From: Candidatus Flexifilum affinis
GTDB lineage: Bacteria; Chloroflexota; Anaerolineae; Aggregatilineales; Phototrophicaceae
Reading direction: 5' to 3'
NCBI GenBank assembly: GCA_016713325.1
Contig: JADJPJ010000103.1
Span: forward strand, 1-58,053
DNA length: 58,053 nucleotides
This document shows, one piece after another, positions 27,159 to 36,217 of the stretch; the stretch's first letter is position 1; each line of letters begins with the position of its first letter. The notes under the pieces are model-generated. The model did not search any database. It was not told where the DNA came from and saw nothing but the letters and a program-made list of their open reading frames with translations. Both the position numbers and the translations under genes were made by a program.

Positions 27159-29951
27159 TTACGCAAGCACGCGGCGGATCTGAGCGACCAGGGAGGCGCG
27201 GTCGACCGGTTTCGTCAGATAGCCCGCCGCCCCCAGGGCCAGACCCTGTGCCTCCTGATTGAGCACCGAGAGGATGATCACCGGGATATGCGAGGTGGTC
27301 GGGTCATTCTTCAGCGTTTGCAGCACCTCCCACCCTGAAATCTGCGGCATCATGACATCGGTGATCACCACATCGGGCGGGCTGCTCTTGACGAGCGCCA
27401 GCGCCTGGGATGGGCTGTTCATGCCCGTCACCAGATAATCCTCGCGGTTGAGACAGTTGTCGATGAACTGGAGTGTCACCACGTCGTCGTCGATCACCAG
27501 GACGCGCACCCGCTCGTCGCCAGCCTCCGCCTTGGGAGCGCCGCCCGCAGTCATGCGCAGCGCGGGCAGGATGACGGTGAAGACGCTGCCCACGCCGACT
27601 TCGCTTTCCACCCAGATGTAGCCATCGTGGAGCTCAACCAGCCGCTTGCAGATGGCCAGACCCAGGCCGGTGCCGCCAAATTCGCGCGCTGCCGAGTTGT
27701 CCGCCTGACGGAAACTGTCGAAGACGATCGCCTGATCTTCGGGTGAGATGCCGATGCCGGTGTCCTGGATGGCCAGCGCGACGTAATCGCCGGGAGGAAT
27801 GCGCAGGGTCTCCGGCGGCTGGATGTAGGAGATGCTCCGGCCGCGCCCGCCGATGGTCACCGGCTCGATGGAGACGCGGATGCCGCCCTCGCGCGTGAAC
27901 TTGACGGCGTTGGCCAGGAGATTGACGAGGATCTGTTTCATGGCGCGGGTGTCGGCGCTGACCTGGGCCTCGTCGGGCGAGCTGAAGACGTCGAAGGCCA
28001 GGCCCTTTGTCTCAAGTCCTGGCAGAAGTTCGCGCATCACCGGGTCGACCAGTTCGGACAGGCGCATCGGCGCGCGGTGGATGGTCATCTGTCCGGCTTC
28101 GATCTTGCTCAGATCCAGCACGTCGTCGATCAGCGAGAGCAGGTGCTTGCCGCTGGCATTGACGCGGCTGACTCGGTCGCGCTGTTCGTCGTTCATGTCG
28201 CCGTAGAAGCCGTCGGCCAGCATGTCGCTGTAGCCGATGATGGCATTGAGCGGGGTGCGCAGTTCGTGGCTGATAGTGGCCAGGAACGCGCTCTTGAGCT
28301 GGTTGGCGGTGAGGGCCTGCTCGTAGAGACGGGCGTTGCTGATGGCCATCGCCACCTGCCCGGCCATGGTCATGAGCATTTCGCGGTCGGCGCGGGTGAA
28401 GACGCGGCGCTGCCGGACCATGTCGATGCCCACCGAGCCGATGACCAGATCGCGCGCGACCAGCGGGGCGATGAGCATCGACTGCGAGCCGACTCGCTTC
28501 ATGGTGGCGCGTGTGGGCTCGTCCAGCGACGGATCTTCGCTGTCCTCGATGCTGACCACCGCGCTCTGCTTGATCAGACGATGCATGGTCGGATTATTGT
28601 GCACGGGAATCTTGAGGCCGAGCGCGCCGGTATCCGGGTACTCCGCCGCCAGCACGGCGTCCGGCGTGATGCCGGCATCGATGTCGCCGGGATCGAAAAG
28701 CACGATGCCGCAGTGATCGACTTCGAACAGATCGACCACCATCTGCGCCGTCCTGTTGAGGATTTCGGTGCTATTGAGCGATGAGGCGATGATGCTGCTC
28801 ATGCGGTGCAGCGAGGCCAGACGGCGCGAACGCTGCTGAAGCATGAGGATATTGCTGCGCGATTGGGTGTAGAGGCGCGCGTTTTCGACGGCGATGGCGC
28901 CCTGGCGCGCCAGCGAGAAGGCGGCGCTGGCATCGCGCTGGCTGAAGGGATGGCCGCCGTGCCGGCCCAGCAGGACCATACCGACGACGTTCTCCTGGGT
29001 GACCATGGGCACGAGCAGCCAGACGCTGGGGGTGATCTGGCGCACGCCGGGTGGCGGTTCCTCCCACCAGACGCCGGTGTCCTCGATGTCTTCGACGATG
29101 ACCGGCTGGCGGGCCACGATCGAGCGGCGCGGCGGGCTGTCTTCGACCGGCGTGAGGTCGGCGCCCTTGGGGAAATGGTCGCCGTCGTGGGTCACGCCGA
29201 CCACCATGTGGGCATCGCCGCTCTGGGCTTTGCGCGCCTCCATCAGCAGGACGGCGGCGCTGTCGTAGCCCACCACCCGCTGGAACTGATCGAGCAGGCG
29301 CTCCAGCACATCGTCGTAGTCGACGATCTGGCTGACCAACTGGCCGACCTGGGTGAGGGCTTCGGCGATCAGACGGCGCTCCCGCTCCATCTCCATCAGC
29401 CGCGCATTGTCCTGGGCCAGCGAGATCGAACTGGCCAGCGCAATCAGCGTGGTCAGGTCGTCATCCTGAAAGGCGCCGGGCACGACGCTCTGAAGGCTGA
29501 TCAGGCCGATGACGTCACCGGCACGGGCGCGCAGCGGCACGCCCATCCAGGCGCGCGACCACAGACCGGGTTCGCGCGGGTCACGTTCGATGTTCATGGC
29601 GGCCAGCCGCTCGGATTCCGTCTCCAGATCGCGGAAATAGACCTCGACGCCGTAGTTGATGACGGCGCGGCTGATTCCGCAGAGGGGGATGGGGGCAAGT
29701 TCGACCCGCATGCCATCATCGACGGCGAGGGGGAGGGTGAGCGTCCCCTGCTCGCGATCGTAGAAAGCCGCGAAGAAGGACGTGGCATCGAACATCATGG
29801 TGATGCGGTCGTAGATGGTGTCCCAGACTTCATCGCCTTCGACCTGAGCGGCGAGGGCGCGGTTGATTTCCGCAATGCCACTGAGCAGGACATCGCGGCG
29901 GGCGGGGCGGCGGTAGCGTTGCGGGTAACGGCGTGTACGCGGTGACTGCAT
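27159..29951 (-). CDS. Hybrid histidine kinase: three GAF domains, HisKA, HATPase, receiver
   Basis: A 930-residue soluble sensor kinase. Three GAF-like domains occupy about residues 25-185, 200-345 and 375-545 (for example [49 protein letters not shown]). The dimerisation/phosphoacceptor helix is [20 protein letters not shown], and the ATPase has [12 protein letters not shown] (N), [13 protein letters not shown] (G1) and [13 protein letters not shown] (G2). The C-terminal receiver has [13 protein letters not shown], the Asp in [14 protein letters not shown] and the Lys in GYLTKPVD. No membrane helix, so it senses a cytoplasmic or redox/small-molecule signal. Intact. Converges on a stand-alone receiver gene. 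Confidence 0.95.
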   Translation of the reverse strand: MQSPRTRRYPQRYRRPARRDVLLSGIAEINRALAAQVEGDEVWDTIYDRITMMFDATSFFAAFYDREQGTLTLPLAVDDGMRVELAPIPLCGISRAVINYGVEVYFRDLETESERLAAMNIERDPREPGLWSRAWMGVPLRARAGDVIGLISLQSVVPGAFQDDDLTTLIALASSISLAQDNARLMEMERERRLIAEALTQVGQLVSQIVDYDDVLERLLDQFQRVVGYDSAAVLLMEARKAQSGDAHMVVGVTHDGDHFPKGADLTPVEDSPPRRSIVARQPVIVEDIEDTGVWWEEPPPGVRQITPSVWLLVPMVTQENVVGMVLLGRHGGHPFSQRDASAAFSLARQGAIAVENARLYTQSRSNILMLQQRSRRLASLHRMSSIIASSLNSTEILNRTAQMVVDLFEVDHCGIVLFDPGDIDAGITPDAVLAAEYPDTGALGLKIPVHNNPTMHRLIKQSAVVSIEDSEDPSLDEPTRATMKRVGSQSMLIAPLVARDLVIGSVGIDMVRQRRVFTRADREMLMTMAGQVAMAISNARLYEQALTANQLKSAFLATISHELRTPLNAIIGYSDMLADGFYGDMNDEQRDRVSRVNASGKHLLSLIDDVLDLSKIEAGQMTIHRAPMRLSELVDPVMRELLPGLETKGLAFDVFSSPDEAQVSADTRAMKQILVNLLANAVKFTREGGIRVSIEPVTIGGRGRSISYIQPPETLRIPPGDYVALAIQDTGIGISPEDQAIVFDSFRQADNSAAREFGGTGLGLAICKRLVELHDGYIWVESEVGVGSVFTVILPALRMTAGGAPKAEAGDERVRVLVIDDDVVTLQFIDNCLNREDYLVTGMNSPSQALALVKSSPPDVVITDVMMPQISGWEVLQTLKNDPTTSHIPVIILSVLNQEAQGLALGAAGYLTKPVDRASLVAQIRRVLA

Positions 29952-30121
29952 ATATCATTTCTCCAACAATTTACCATTATGCAGCACCTTCGTGATCACG
30001 CGCAACTTCGATTTGGGATCTGCGTATATCGATGTAGCAGAACGCGCTGAGATCCTGTGAGGAGCGCGCAACGGAGCAGCGCAGCAGGATCCAGCAGACA
30101 ATCTCATCCAGGGGGATTGAT

Positions 30122-30493
30122 ATGTCCAACAATGAACGTCCCGATCAGGTTTTCGGCGGTGTCTTTCTCATCGGTCTGGCTGTGCTGTTCATCACCGGTT
30201 GGTGGTGGCCCGGAATTATGTTCGCCCTCGGCGTGGCCCTTCTCGTCAAGACTTACGCGGAGAACAAGCCGATCACGTCCAACACCGGCGCGCTCGTAAT
30301 GCTGGCGATTGGTTTGATCTTCACGGCGGGCGACGTCTTCAGCATTTTCGGCACCTTCAACTGGCTGCCGCTGGTCCTGATCGCCGTCGGTGTCTATCTT
30401 CTGTTCGGCGACCGGCTGCGGGGCGGGTTCTCTTCGTCGTCGTCGACCACGGTCACGCGGAGAGAAGAGAAGGAAAAGAACGATATGGTGTAG
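30122..30493 (+). CDS. Small membrane protein, LiaF/DUF5668-like
   Basis: A 123-residue protein with a strong ribosome-binding site (AGGGGGA, seven bases before ATG). Four hydrophobic stretches: QVFGGVFLIGLAVLFITGWW, MFALGVALLVKTY, ALVMLAIGLIFTAGDVFSIF and WLPLVLIAVGVYLLFGDRLR. The pairing of a Gly-rich first helix and ILIAVGVYLL end is that of the LiaI/LiaF-type transmembrane region, seen in envelope-stress proteins. The tail is Ser-rich then charged (RREEKEKND). Its partner is not evident nearby. Confidence 0.75.
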   Translation: MSNNERPDQVFGGVFLIGLAVLFITGWWWPGIMFALGVALLVKTYAENKPITSNTGALVMLAIGLIFTAGDVFSIFGTFNWLPLVLIAVGVYLLFGDRLRGGFSSSSSTTVTRREEKEKNDMV

Positions 30494-30522
30494 CGCGCCG
30501 CAACGGCTGCGCCTGACCGCAG

Positions 30523-30569
30523 ACAGGGCGGAAGCCGCGGGAAATTCCCGGCTTCCGCCCTGTTTTTTT
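30523..30569 (+). terminator. Rho-independent terminator after LiaF-like gene
   Basis: A 15-base stem (ACAGGGCGGAAGCCG and its complement) with an 11-base loop that is itself partly paired, followed by six further Ts. Very strong. Confidence 0.9.
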
Positions 30570-30576
30570 GCTGGAG

Positions 30577-30681
30577 ATGTCCTCAGAGTGGACGACCGGC
30601 GCCTGCGGCGACTTCACCCAGGTGTGGATCGCCTGCGAGGCCTACTCGGTCTGGGTGCCGTCGAATGCTGTAGGGCAGTAG
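30577..30681 (+). pseudogene. Short Trp-rich frame, possible gene remnant
   Basis: A 34-residue frame (MSSEWTTGACGDFTQVWIAC... ending SVWVPSNAVGQ) lies between two terminators. Its Trp/Cys-rich text looks like the end of an SH3b-like or other secreted-protein domain more than random sequence, but no upstream part is present. Confidence 0.25.
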
Positions 30682-30712
30682 CCTGCCAGCGGGGAAATGT
30701 CTTTGAGACACA

Positions 30713-30747
30713 AACGCGGGCTGGATCGCACGGATCCAGCCCGCGTT
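30713..30747 (-). terminator. Hairpin terminator after flavodoxin-like gene
   Basis: AACGCGGGCTGGATC pairs with its complement at 30733-30747 around a five-base loop, about ten bases past the flavodoxin stop codon on the minus strand. The T-run is weak on the minus side (GTTTGTGT). Confidence 0.65.
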
Positions 30748-30756
30748 CTTGTTCGT

Positions 30757-31269
30757 TTAGTGGGTCGTGATCATCTGCGGGGGCAGATCGGCGGCCCAGC
30801 GGCGGATGGCGTCCCAGTCGCGCAGGTCTGCGGCCGGGACTTCCTTCATGAACATGCTGAACGGGAAGCGCAGATGGGTGGGGTCGATCTTTCCACCGAA
30901 CATCTCAACGGTGATGGGATGGAACCAGGGGAACTTCGCCAGTTCCTTGTCGAGCATGGCGCGCGCTTCAGGAAATTCTTTCGCCTCGTTACCTGGCGTG
31001 ATTGGACCCAGGGCAAAGACCGCGGCGGGGTGATTGGAGAGCGCCTGGCGATTCCTGGCGAGGAAGCCGGTCGCCTGTTTGTGCCAGTGGAACATATAGA
31101 GGGGCGCGCCAAGCACAATGCCGTTGTAGCGGTCGATATCGCGTACCTGCTTCACCGGCAGGCTGTCGACTGTGAAACCGCATGCGCGAAGGGTTTCCGC
31201 CACGGCTTCGGCGACCTCGCGGGTGGAACCGTAACTGGAAGCATAGGTGACCAGAACCGAGTTGGACAT
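30757..31269 (-). CDS. Flavodoxin-domain protein
   Basis: A 170-residue protein. The FMN phosphate loop is VLVTYASSYGSTREVAEAVA (T/S-x-x-G-x-T), followed by the NGIVLGAPLYMFHWHKQATG strand-loop that contacts the isoalloxazine ring, and AVFALGPITPG. This arrangement is that of flavodoxin-type reductases related to menaquinone-dependent protoporphyrinogen oxidase HemG, though the HemG partner genes are absent. Start ATG 31269 follows AGGAG. A redox carrier or quinone reductase role in the cytoplasm is likely. Confidence 0.88.
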   Translation of the reverse strand: MSNSVLVTYASSYGSTREVAEAVAETLRACGFTVDSLPVKQVRDIDRYNGIVLGAPLYMFHWHKQATGFLARNRQALSNHPAAVFALGPITPGNEAKEFPEARAMLDKELAKFPWFHPITVEMFGGKIDPTHLRFPFSMFMKEVPAADLRDWDAIRRWAADLPPQMITTH

Positions 31270-31403
31270 CCGATACTCTCCTGAATTGAGGTTCATTTAC
31301 TGAAGTCCTATACGTCGAAAGGCGGATAGGGGTTGTGTCAGAATTCACAAATAAGATGGTCGATCGTGCATAACAACGGCAACATGACCCTGATCCGTCC
31401 CAT

Positions 31404-31432
31404 GTGACCGTTCTCATGCCGGGATGTATAAT
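31404..31432 (+). promoter_or_regulatory. Candidate promoter of the M20 peptidase gene
   Basis: TATAAT at 31427-31432 with GTGACC (31404-31409) 17 bases upstream, a partial -35 match. Transcription would start near 31439, just before an in-frame ATG at 31442. Confidence 0.5.
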
Positions 31433-31474
31433 ACCGCCTTAATGTCTACTCCGTTTCGAGGGTATTGCTCCATC

Positions 31475-32623
31475 ATGTCCGAACTGCTCCAGTACTTTCA
31501 GGGCCAGCGCCAGGCGATGGTCGATCTGCTGACCACGCTGGTCAACTTCGAGTCCGGCACCAAGGATAAAGCCCACGTCGACAAACTCACCGACTTTATG
31601 CAGGCGCAGTTCACCGAACTGGGCGCGTCGTCGGTCACGCGTATTCCACAGACGGAAGTCGGCGACATGCTGTTCGCCCGGTGGAATGAGGGGGCGGCCG
31701 GCAAGCCGATCATGTTCCTGATCCACATCGACACCGTCTGGGGGCTGGGCACCCTGGAAAAGCGACCGGTGCGCATCGACGAAGAAGGCCGCCTGTTCGG
31801 CCCCGGCGCGATCGACATGAAGGGCGGCATCACTGTCGTGCTGTCGGCGCTGCGCGGCCTGCGCGAACTGAACCAGTTCCCGAACCGGCCGATCTGGGTG
31901 CTGATGACCACCGACGAAGAGGTGGGCAGCACCTACTCGCAGCCGTACATCAAGGAATACGCGGCGCAGTGCGGGCTGGTGCTGGTGATGGAACCGGCGA
32001 CGATCGACGAGGCGCTTAAGACCTGGCGCAAGGGCATCGCCACCTACAAGATGGAGATCGAGGGCCTGCCTTCACACGCGGGCAATGCGCCGGAGAAGGG
32101 CATCAACGCCATCATCGAGTTCGCCCAGCAGGCGCTGCGGATGCGCGAACTGAATGACATGAAGAATGGCACATCGGTCAGCGTGACGATGGTCGAGGGC
32201 GGCACAGCCACTAATGTGATTCCGGAACATGTCACGGCCTTCATCGACACGCGCGTCATGACCATGCGGGCCGCCGACGAGATCGAAGCGGCGATGGCCG
32301 ACCCCACGCCGTTCGTCCCCGGTGCGAAGGTCAAGTACACGCGGATCAACGGGCACAAGCCGATGGAACGCAATGAACTGATGCAGCGCACCTATGGCCA
32401 GTGCAAGGCGATTGGCGAGAAGTACGGCCTGACCGTTCGTGAAGATGGCAGTGGTGGCGCTTCCGACGGCAACACCGTCGCGACGTTGGGCGTGCCGGTG
32501 CTGGATGGCCTGGGTCCGCAGGGCGACGGCTTGCACGCGCTGCACGAGCACGTGGTGATCAACAGCCTGCCGCGGCGCTCGACGCTGATCGCCGGGATGC
32601 TCAAAGACTGGGTGATGGAGTAA
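31475..32623 (+). CDS. M20-family metallopeptidase (glutamate carboxypeptidase-like)
   Basis: A 382-residue cytoplasmic zinc hydrolase. Metal ligands and catalytic residues are visible in order: FLIHIDTVW (His-x-Asp), GPGAIDMKGG (bridging Asp), MTTDEEVGS (catalytic Glu and ligand Glu), LVMEPA (Glu) and LHALHEHVV (His). The lid/dimerisation domain lies between about residues 180 and 290, with SHAGNAPEKGINAI. It is similar to CPG2-like enzymes that cleave C-terminal Glu or small amides. ATG 31475 fits the family; an in-frame ATG at 31442 would add 11 residues. Confidence 0.93.
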   Translation: MSELLQYFQGQRQAMVDLLTTLVNFESGTKDKAHVDKLTDFMQAQFTELGASSVTRIPQTEVGDMLFARWNEGAAGKPIMFLIHIDTVWGLGTLEKRPVRIDEEGRLFGPGAIDMKGGITVVLSALRGLRELNQFPNRPIWVLMTTDEEVGSTYSQPYIKEYAAQCGLVLVMEPATIDEALKTWRKGIATYKMEIEGLPSHAGNAPEKGINAIIEFAQQALRMRELNDMKNGTSVSVTMVEGGTATNVIPEHVTAFIDTRVMTMRAADEIEAAMADPTPFVPGAKVKYTRINGHKPMERNELMQRTYGQCKAIGEKYGLTVREDGSGGASDGNTVATLGVPVLDGLGPQGDGLHALHEHVVINSLPRRSTLIAGMLKDWVME

Positions 32624-32656
32624 CGCGACCGGTCATTCTCCAGATCAGAACAATTC

Positions 32657-32683
32657 AGAGGGCGCGCGCTGCGCCCTCTTTTT
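32657..32683 (+). terminator. Terminator after M20 peptidase gene
   Basis: AGAGGGCGC, five-base loop, GCGCCCTCT, then TTTT, 34 bases past the stop codon. Confidence 0.85.
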
Positions 32684-32780
32684 GTTGAATGGTCGCATCT
32701 GAAGGACCGTCGAATATCGCCACGTTGTTGGATTACAGCGCCACACGCCCCTGGAAAGCAAAATTCCATCCTGTTGGGCA

Positions 32781-32786
32781 TATAAT
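32781..32786 (+). promoter_or_regulatory. Candidate -10 box upstream of the first subtilase
   Basis: TATAAT 67 bases before the start codon at 32853, with no clear -35. It is the same distance range as the -10 candidate of the GH17-like gene. Confidence 0.4.
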
Positions 32787-32852
32787 CATGATCGGATCTA
32801 TTCCGATAGCTCCATTTTGCTATTGCAGTCATGCAGAAAAGAGGCAATCTCC

Positions 32853-35618
32853 ATGCGGATATCGCTTCGCACCCGTTCGCTGCTGATGTTGGTCGTCCTC
32901 GCAGCAGTCGTCTGGTTGTCGATCCTGCCGGCAACTGCTCAGGACGGTAACCCCCGGACCGAGACCCCCGTCGCTGAGTCGGGATTCTATTATTACGCCA
33001 GCGGTGAGCAGATACCGCTCGGCGTTTCGACAGAGCTTATTGCCTTGCGTTTGACTCCTCCCGGTGGACGGGCGCCGCTGGCCCAGGTGGGCGTCCAGGC
33101 GGCGACGGCTGAAACCCTGGCGCAGTTGGATCAACTGGCGGCGGCCTTCCCGATGCTGGTTGAAACCGAGGCCACGCAGCCCGCGCTGCTGTCCGGCTAT
33201 GACTTCTTCCTGGTGCCCCTGGAAGGGGTGGCGAGCGGCGATCAGGCCGTGGCGCTGGTCGAGTCGCTGCGCGCCTCGGCGTTGCAGGCCGCCGACGGGA
33301 CGGCTGCGGCGGACGCTGCGTCCAACCTCGATTGGGTCAACCCGGTGTTCACCTATGACCAGGCCAGGCTGATCCTGACCGACGAGATTATCGTTGGCTT
33401 CCCGGCCGGGACACCGCAGGCAGACGTCGAAGCCTACAACGCGGCCAACGGCGTGGAGATGGTGCGCGAACTGTCGCCGGATGTGTATGTGCTGCGGGTG
33501 CTCGACACGCGCGGCATCGAGACGCTGGAGGTGGCCAACCGCTACGAAACCGGCGGTGTGGCCGAGTACGCCGCGCCGAACTGGGTGCAGCTCCTGCCTC
33601 CGCCGGGAGACAACTCTCGCGGCGAGGGTCGCGCTCCCCTTGCACCTCCCCCGGCCCCGACTGTTGCCCCTGAGGGCGGCGTGGGGCCGCTGTTCGTCCC
33701 CAATGACACGTATGCGAATCTGAGCTGGCACATCAACAACACAGCCCAGTTCACAGGGGCGACGGCCGATGCCGATATCGACGGATACGAAGCGTGGGAT
33801 ATCACGATGGGGTCGAACACGGTCATCATCGCCGTGCTGGACGACGGCATGCAGCTCACGCACCCCGACCTGAACGACAAGGTGATCTCCCCGCGCGACG
33901 TGGCGGTCAGCCCGAACGACAACGATCCCTCGCCGACGGACACTGTCGAGCAGCGCGATGTCGACGCGCACGGGACGCACGCCTCCGGCGTGGCCGCCGC
34001 CGAGACGAACAACGGCATTGGCGGGGTGGGCGGGTGCCCCAATTGCAAGCTGATGCCAATCCGCATCGCCTATACGTCGGGCGGCAACTGGGTGGCGACC
34101 GACGCCAACATCGCGACCGGCATCAACTGGGCCAACAGCAACGGCGCGCATGTCCTGAGCAACAGTTGGGGCGGCGGCGCGCCGGCGACCGTCATTACCA
34201 ACGCTTTCCGCACCTCGGTGATCAGCGGACGCGGCGGCCTGGGATCGGTGGTAGTGATTGCCGCGGCCAACACCTACCAGGCGTCGGTCGCCTATCCGGG
34301 CCGGCTGTCCTCGATTCTGCCGGGCATCATCACCGTCGGCGCCAGCACCTGGTGCGATACGATCAAGCAGCCGGATCCTCCCGGCGACTGCTCGGGCGAA
34401 TGGTGGTGGGGCAACAACTGGGGTACGGACGTCGTCGTTACGGCGCCGGGTCATGCGCTCGTCTCGCCCGACCTACTAGGGACGGATGGGTATTCCGACG
34501 AAGGAGCCGTTCCCAGCGATGATTACACCTACTTTAATGGCACGAGCAGCGCGACCCCGCTAGTGGCCGGGATGACGGGCCTGGTCATCACCCAATTTCC
34601 GACCTACACTGCCGATCAAATTCGCGATCGCATTGCGATGAGCGCCGATCCGATCTACAACGCAGGTTTCGATACCGCGTCCGGGTGGGGGCGGGTCAAT
34701 GCGCAGAAAGCGCTGAATGGGACCGTGACCAATTCGGGTACGCCCAACGATCATCTGAGCGGCGCGCTTGTGATCAATACCGTGCCGTTTACGCATATGC
34801 AGTCAGTGCCCGGCTCGTTCATCGATCGTACCGATCCGCTGTTCGCCTGCCTGCCCGCCACGGAGTTTGGTTCCAACAGTTTATGGTTCAAATTCGTTCC
34901 ACCGTACACCATGAGCGCCACGATCAACACCATTGGCAGCAACTACGATACGGTGCTGGCGGTGTACAACACCTCGCTGGTCTCGCAGGCGTGCAACGAT
35001 CAGTTCTCCGGCAATCAGTCGCAGGTGACCGTCAATCTGACGGGCGGCACCCTGTACTACATCCTGGTCAGTGACTGGACAACCTCCGGTACAGTGGTGG
35101 GTACGCCCAGTAATTCCAGCCTGACCCTGAACATCACGACGACGACCCCGGCGCCTGGCCCGGCGATCACCGGTACGGTGGTCTTCGAAGGTCGGCCAGC
35201 GGCGCCCAGCGCACTGCTGTCGATGCCGCTGAGTGTGATCGTCAAGCCGGTGGGCGGCGGCGCGGCGGTGTTCAACGGCATGGTGACGACCAACAACAAC
35301 GGCGTGTTCGTGCTGAACGTGCCGGCGGGCAACTACAACGTCTGGGTCAAGGGTGCGCACACCCTGGCGAACCTGACGACCGTGAACGCGGCGGGGGCGA
35401 TCGCCTTCAGCGCGGGCACCCTGAAGGAAGGCGATGCCAATAACGACAACGTCGTCAACATCACCGACTTCTCGGCGTTGGCGGCGGCGTTTGGCTCGTC
35501 GGTCGGCGGGGCGTCGTACAACGCCAGTGCCGATTTCAACGGCGACAGCACCGTGAATATCAGCGACTTCTCGCTTCTGGCGGCCAACTTCGCGCAGAGC
35601 GGCGCAGCGCAACCGTAA
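32853..35618 (+). CDS. Secreted subtilisin-like protease (S8) with X-like module and dockerin
   Basis: A 921-residue protein. Signal peptide 1-30 (RSLLMLVVLAAVVWLSILPA; cleavage near TAQ/DG). Residues 40-250 resemble a fervidolysin-type prodomain (ending GGVAEYAAPNWVQLLP). The S8 domain covers about 285-625 with all triad residues: D330 in VIIAVLDDGMQLTHPDL, H373 in DAHGTHASG, S565 in FNGTSSATPLVAG, and oxyanion N473. A PPC-like domain follows (about 630-760, SNSLWFKFVP, YDTVLAVYN). Residues 772-857 are the shared beta-rich module (VFEGRPAAP), and 858-915 a dockerin-like pair (GDANNDNVVNITDFSALAAA; FNGDSTVNISDFSLLAANF). Start ATG behind AGAGG. Intact; secreted and probably active. Confidence 0.92.
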   Translation: MRISLRTRSLLMLVVLAAVVWLSILPATAQDGNPRTETPVAESGFYYYASGEQIPLGVSTELIALRLTPPGGRAPLAQVGVQAATAETLAQLDQLAAAFPMLVETEATQPALLSGYDFFLVPLEGVASGDQAVALVESLRASALQAADGTAAADAASNLDWVNPVFTYDQARLILTDEIIVGFPAGTPQADVEAYNAANGVEMVRELSPDVYVLRVLDTRGIETLEVANRYETGGVAEYAAPNWVQLLPPPGDNSRGEGRAPLAPPPAPTVAPEGGVGPLFVPNDTYANLSWHINNTAQFTGATADADIDGYEAWDITMGSNTVIIAVLDDGMQLTHPDLNDKVISPRDVAVSPNDNDPSPTDTVEQRDVDAHGTHASGVAAAETNNGIGGVGGCPNCKLMPIRIAYTSGGNWVATDANIATGINWANSNGAHVLSNSWGGGAPATVITNAFRTSVISGRGGLGSVVVIAAANTYQASVAYPGRLSSILPGIITVGASTWCDTIKQPDPPGDCSGEWWWGNNWGTDVVVTAPGHALVSPDLLGTDGYSDEGAVPSDDYTYFNGTSSATPLVAGMTGLVITQFPTYTADQIRDRIAMSADPIYNAGFDTASGWGRVNAQKALNGTVTNSGTPNDHLSGALVINTVPFTHMQSVPGSFIDRTDPLFACLPATEFGSNSLWFKFVPPYTMSATINTIGSNYDTVLAVYNTSLVSQACNDQFSGNQSQVTVNLTGGTLYYILVSDWTTSGTVVGTPSNSSLTLNITTTTPAPGPAITGTVVFEGRPAAPSALLSMPLSVIVKPVGGGAAVFNGMVTTNNNGVFVLNVPAGNYNVWVKGAHTLANLTTVNAAGAIAFSAGTLKEGDANNDNVVNITDFSALAAAFGSSVGGASYNASADFNGDSTVNISDFSLLAANFAQSGAAQP

Positions 35619-35732
35619 GGGCCGCTTCGTTGGCTTCGGCCAACCTCGCGCAGAGTGGCGCGGCGCAGCCGTAAGGGCCTCTCCGTTGGCTTCGGCCAAC
35701 TTCGCACAGAGCGGCGCGGCGCAGCCGTAAGG
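35583..35732 (+). repeat. 56-base tandem repeat, 2.7 copies, including the stop codon of the first subtilase
   Basis: Units begin at 35583, 35639 and 35695, each opening GCCAAC(T/C)TCGC and containing CCGTAAGG. The first is the real gene end with TAA at 35616-35618; the other two are slightly diverged copies downstream. The unit length is not a multiple of three. Confidence 0.9.
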
Positions 35733-35736
35733 TAGA

Positions 35737-35846
35737 GACCTCACCCCCTGGCCCTTCTCCGCCCGGAGAGGGAGCCAGGTTTTTCATGGTCGAAGCGAAT
35801 GGATGCTCTGGTTGTAGGGACGCCATGCTTGGCGTCCGGTGGGATC
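35737..35846. repeat. Family B and family A palindromic repeats; 35619-36217 has no gene
   Basis: A family B unit at 35737-35784 (CCTCACCCCCTGGCCC, then CCGCCCGGAGAGGG) is followed by a family A unit at 35813-35837 in reverse orientation (GTAGGGACGCCATGCTTGGC). Further inverted C/G-rich sequence runs to about 35935 (GGGAGAGGCGGTGCCTCTCCC). The rest of the 600-base gap up to the second subtilase shows no convincing gene. Confidence 0.65.
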
Positions 35847-36217
35847 GATGGACGCACCCAAGGCGAGGGGAGAGGCGGTGCCTCTCCCGTTCTGTGGTGG
35901 GAGACCCGCCAGGTCTCCTCTACGATCGTCTCGTTCATGGGGCAGACGTTTCAGAGGCAGACGACCGCGCAGATTCCCTCGGCGGCCCCCACATCCCTTG
36001 ACTTGGTGCACATGCGACGCGAAAAATCGCGCCCCTGCGCCACCCATCGATTCATCGATCCGTTGAAAACCTACCCCTGTCAGCTCTCCGCCTGTGCGAC
36101 GCTTCGACCTCAGCGGCGGCATATCATCCGTGACCTGGGGCGAGAATGGCTTTACAATGGGGGCCAAGCGGTCCAATGGCCGCTCCCTGTTATTGTGAGT
36201 TCGAAGGAATCACGCTC

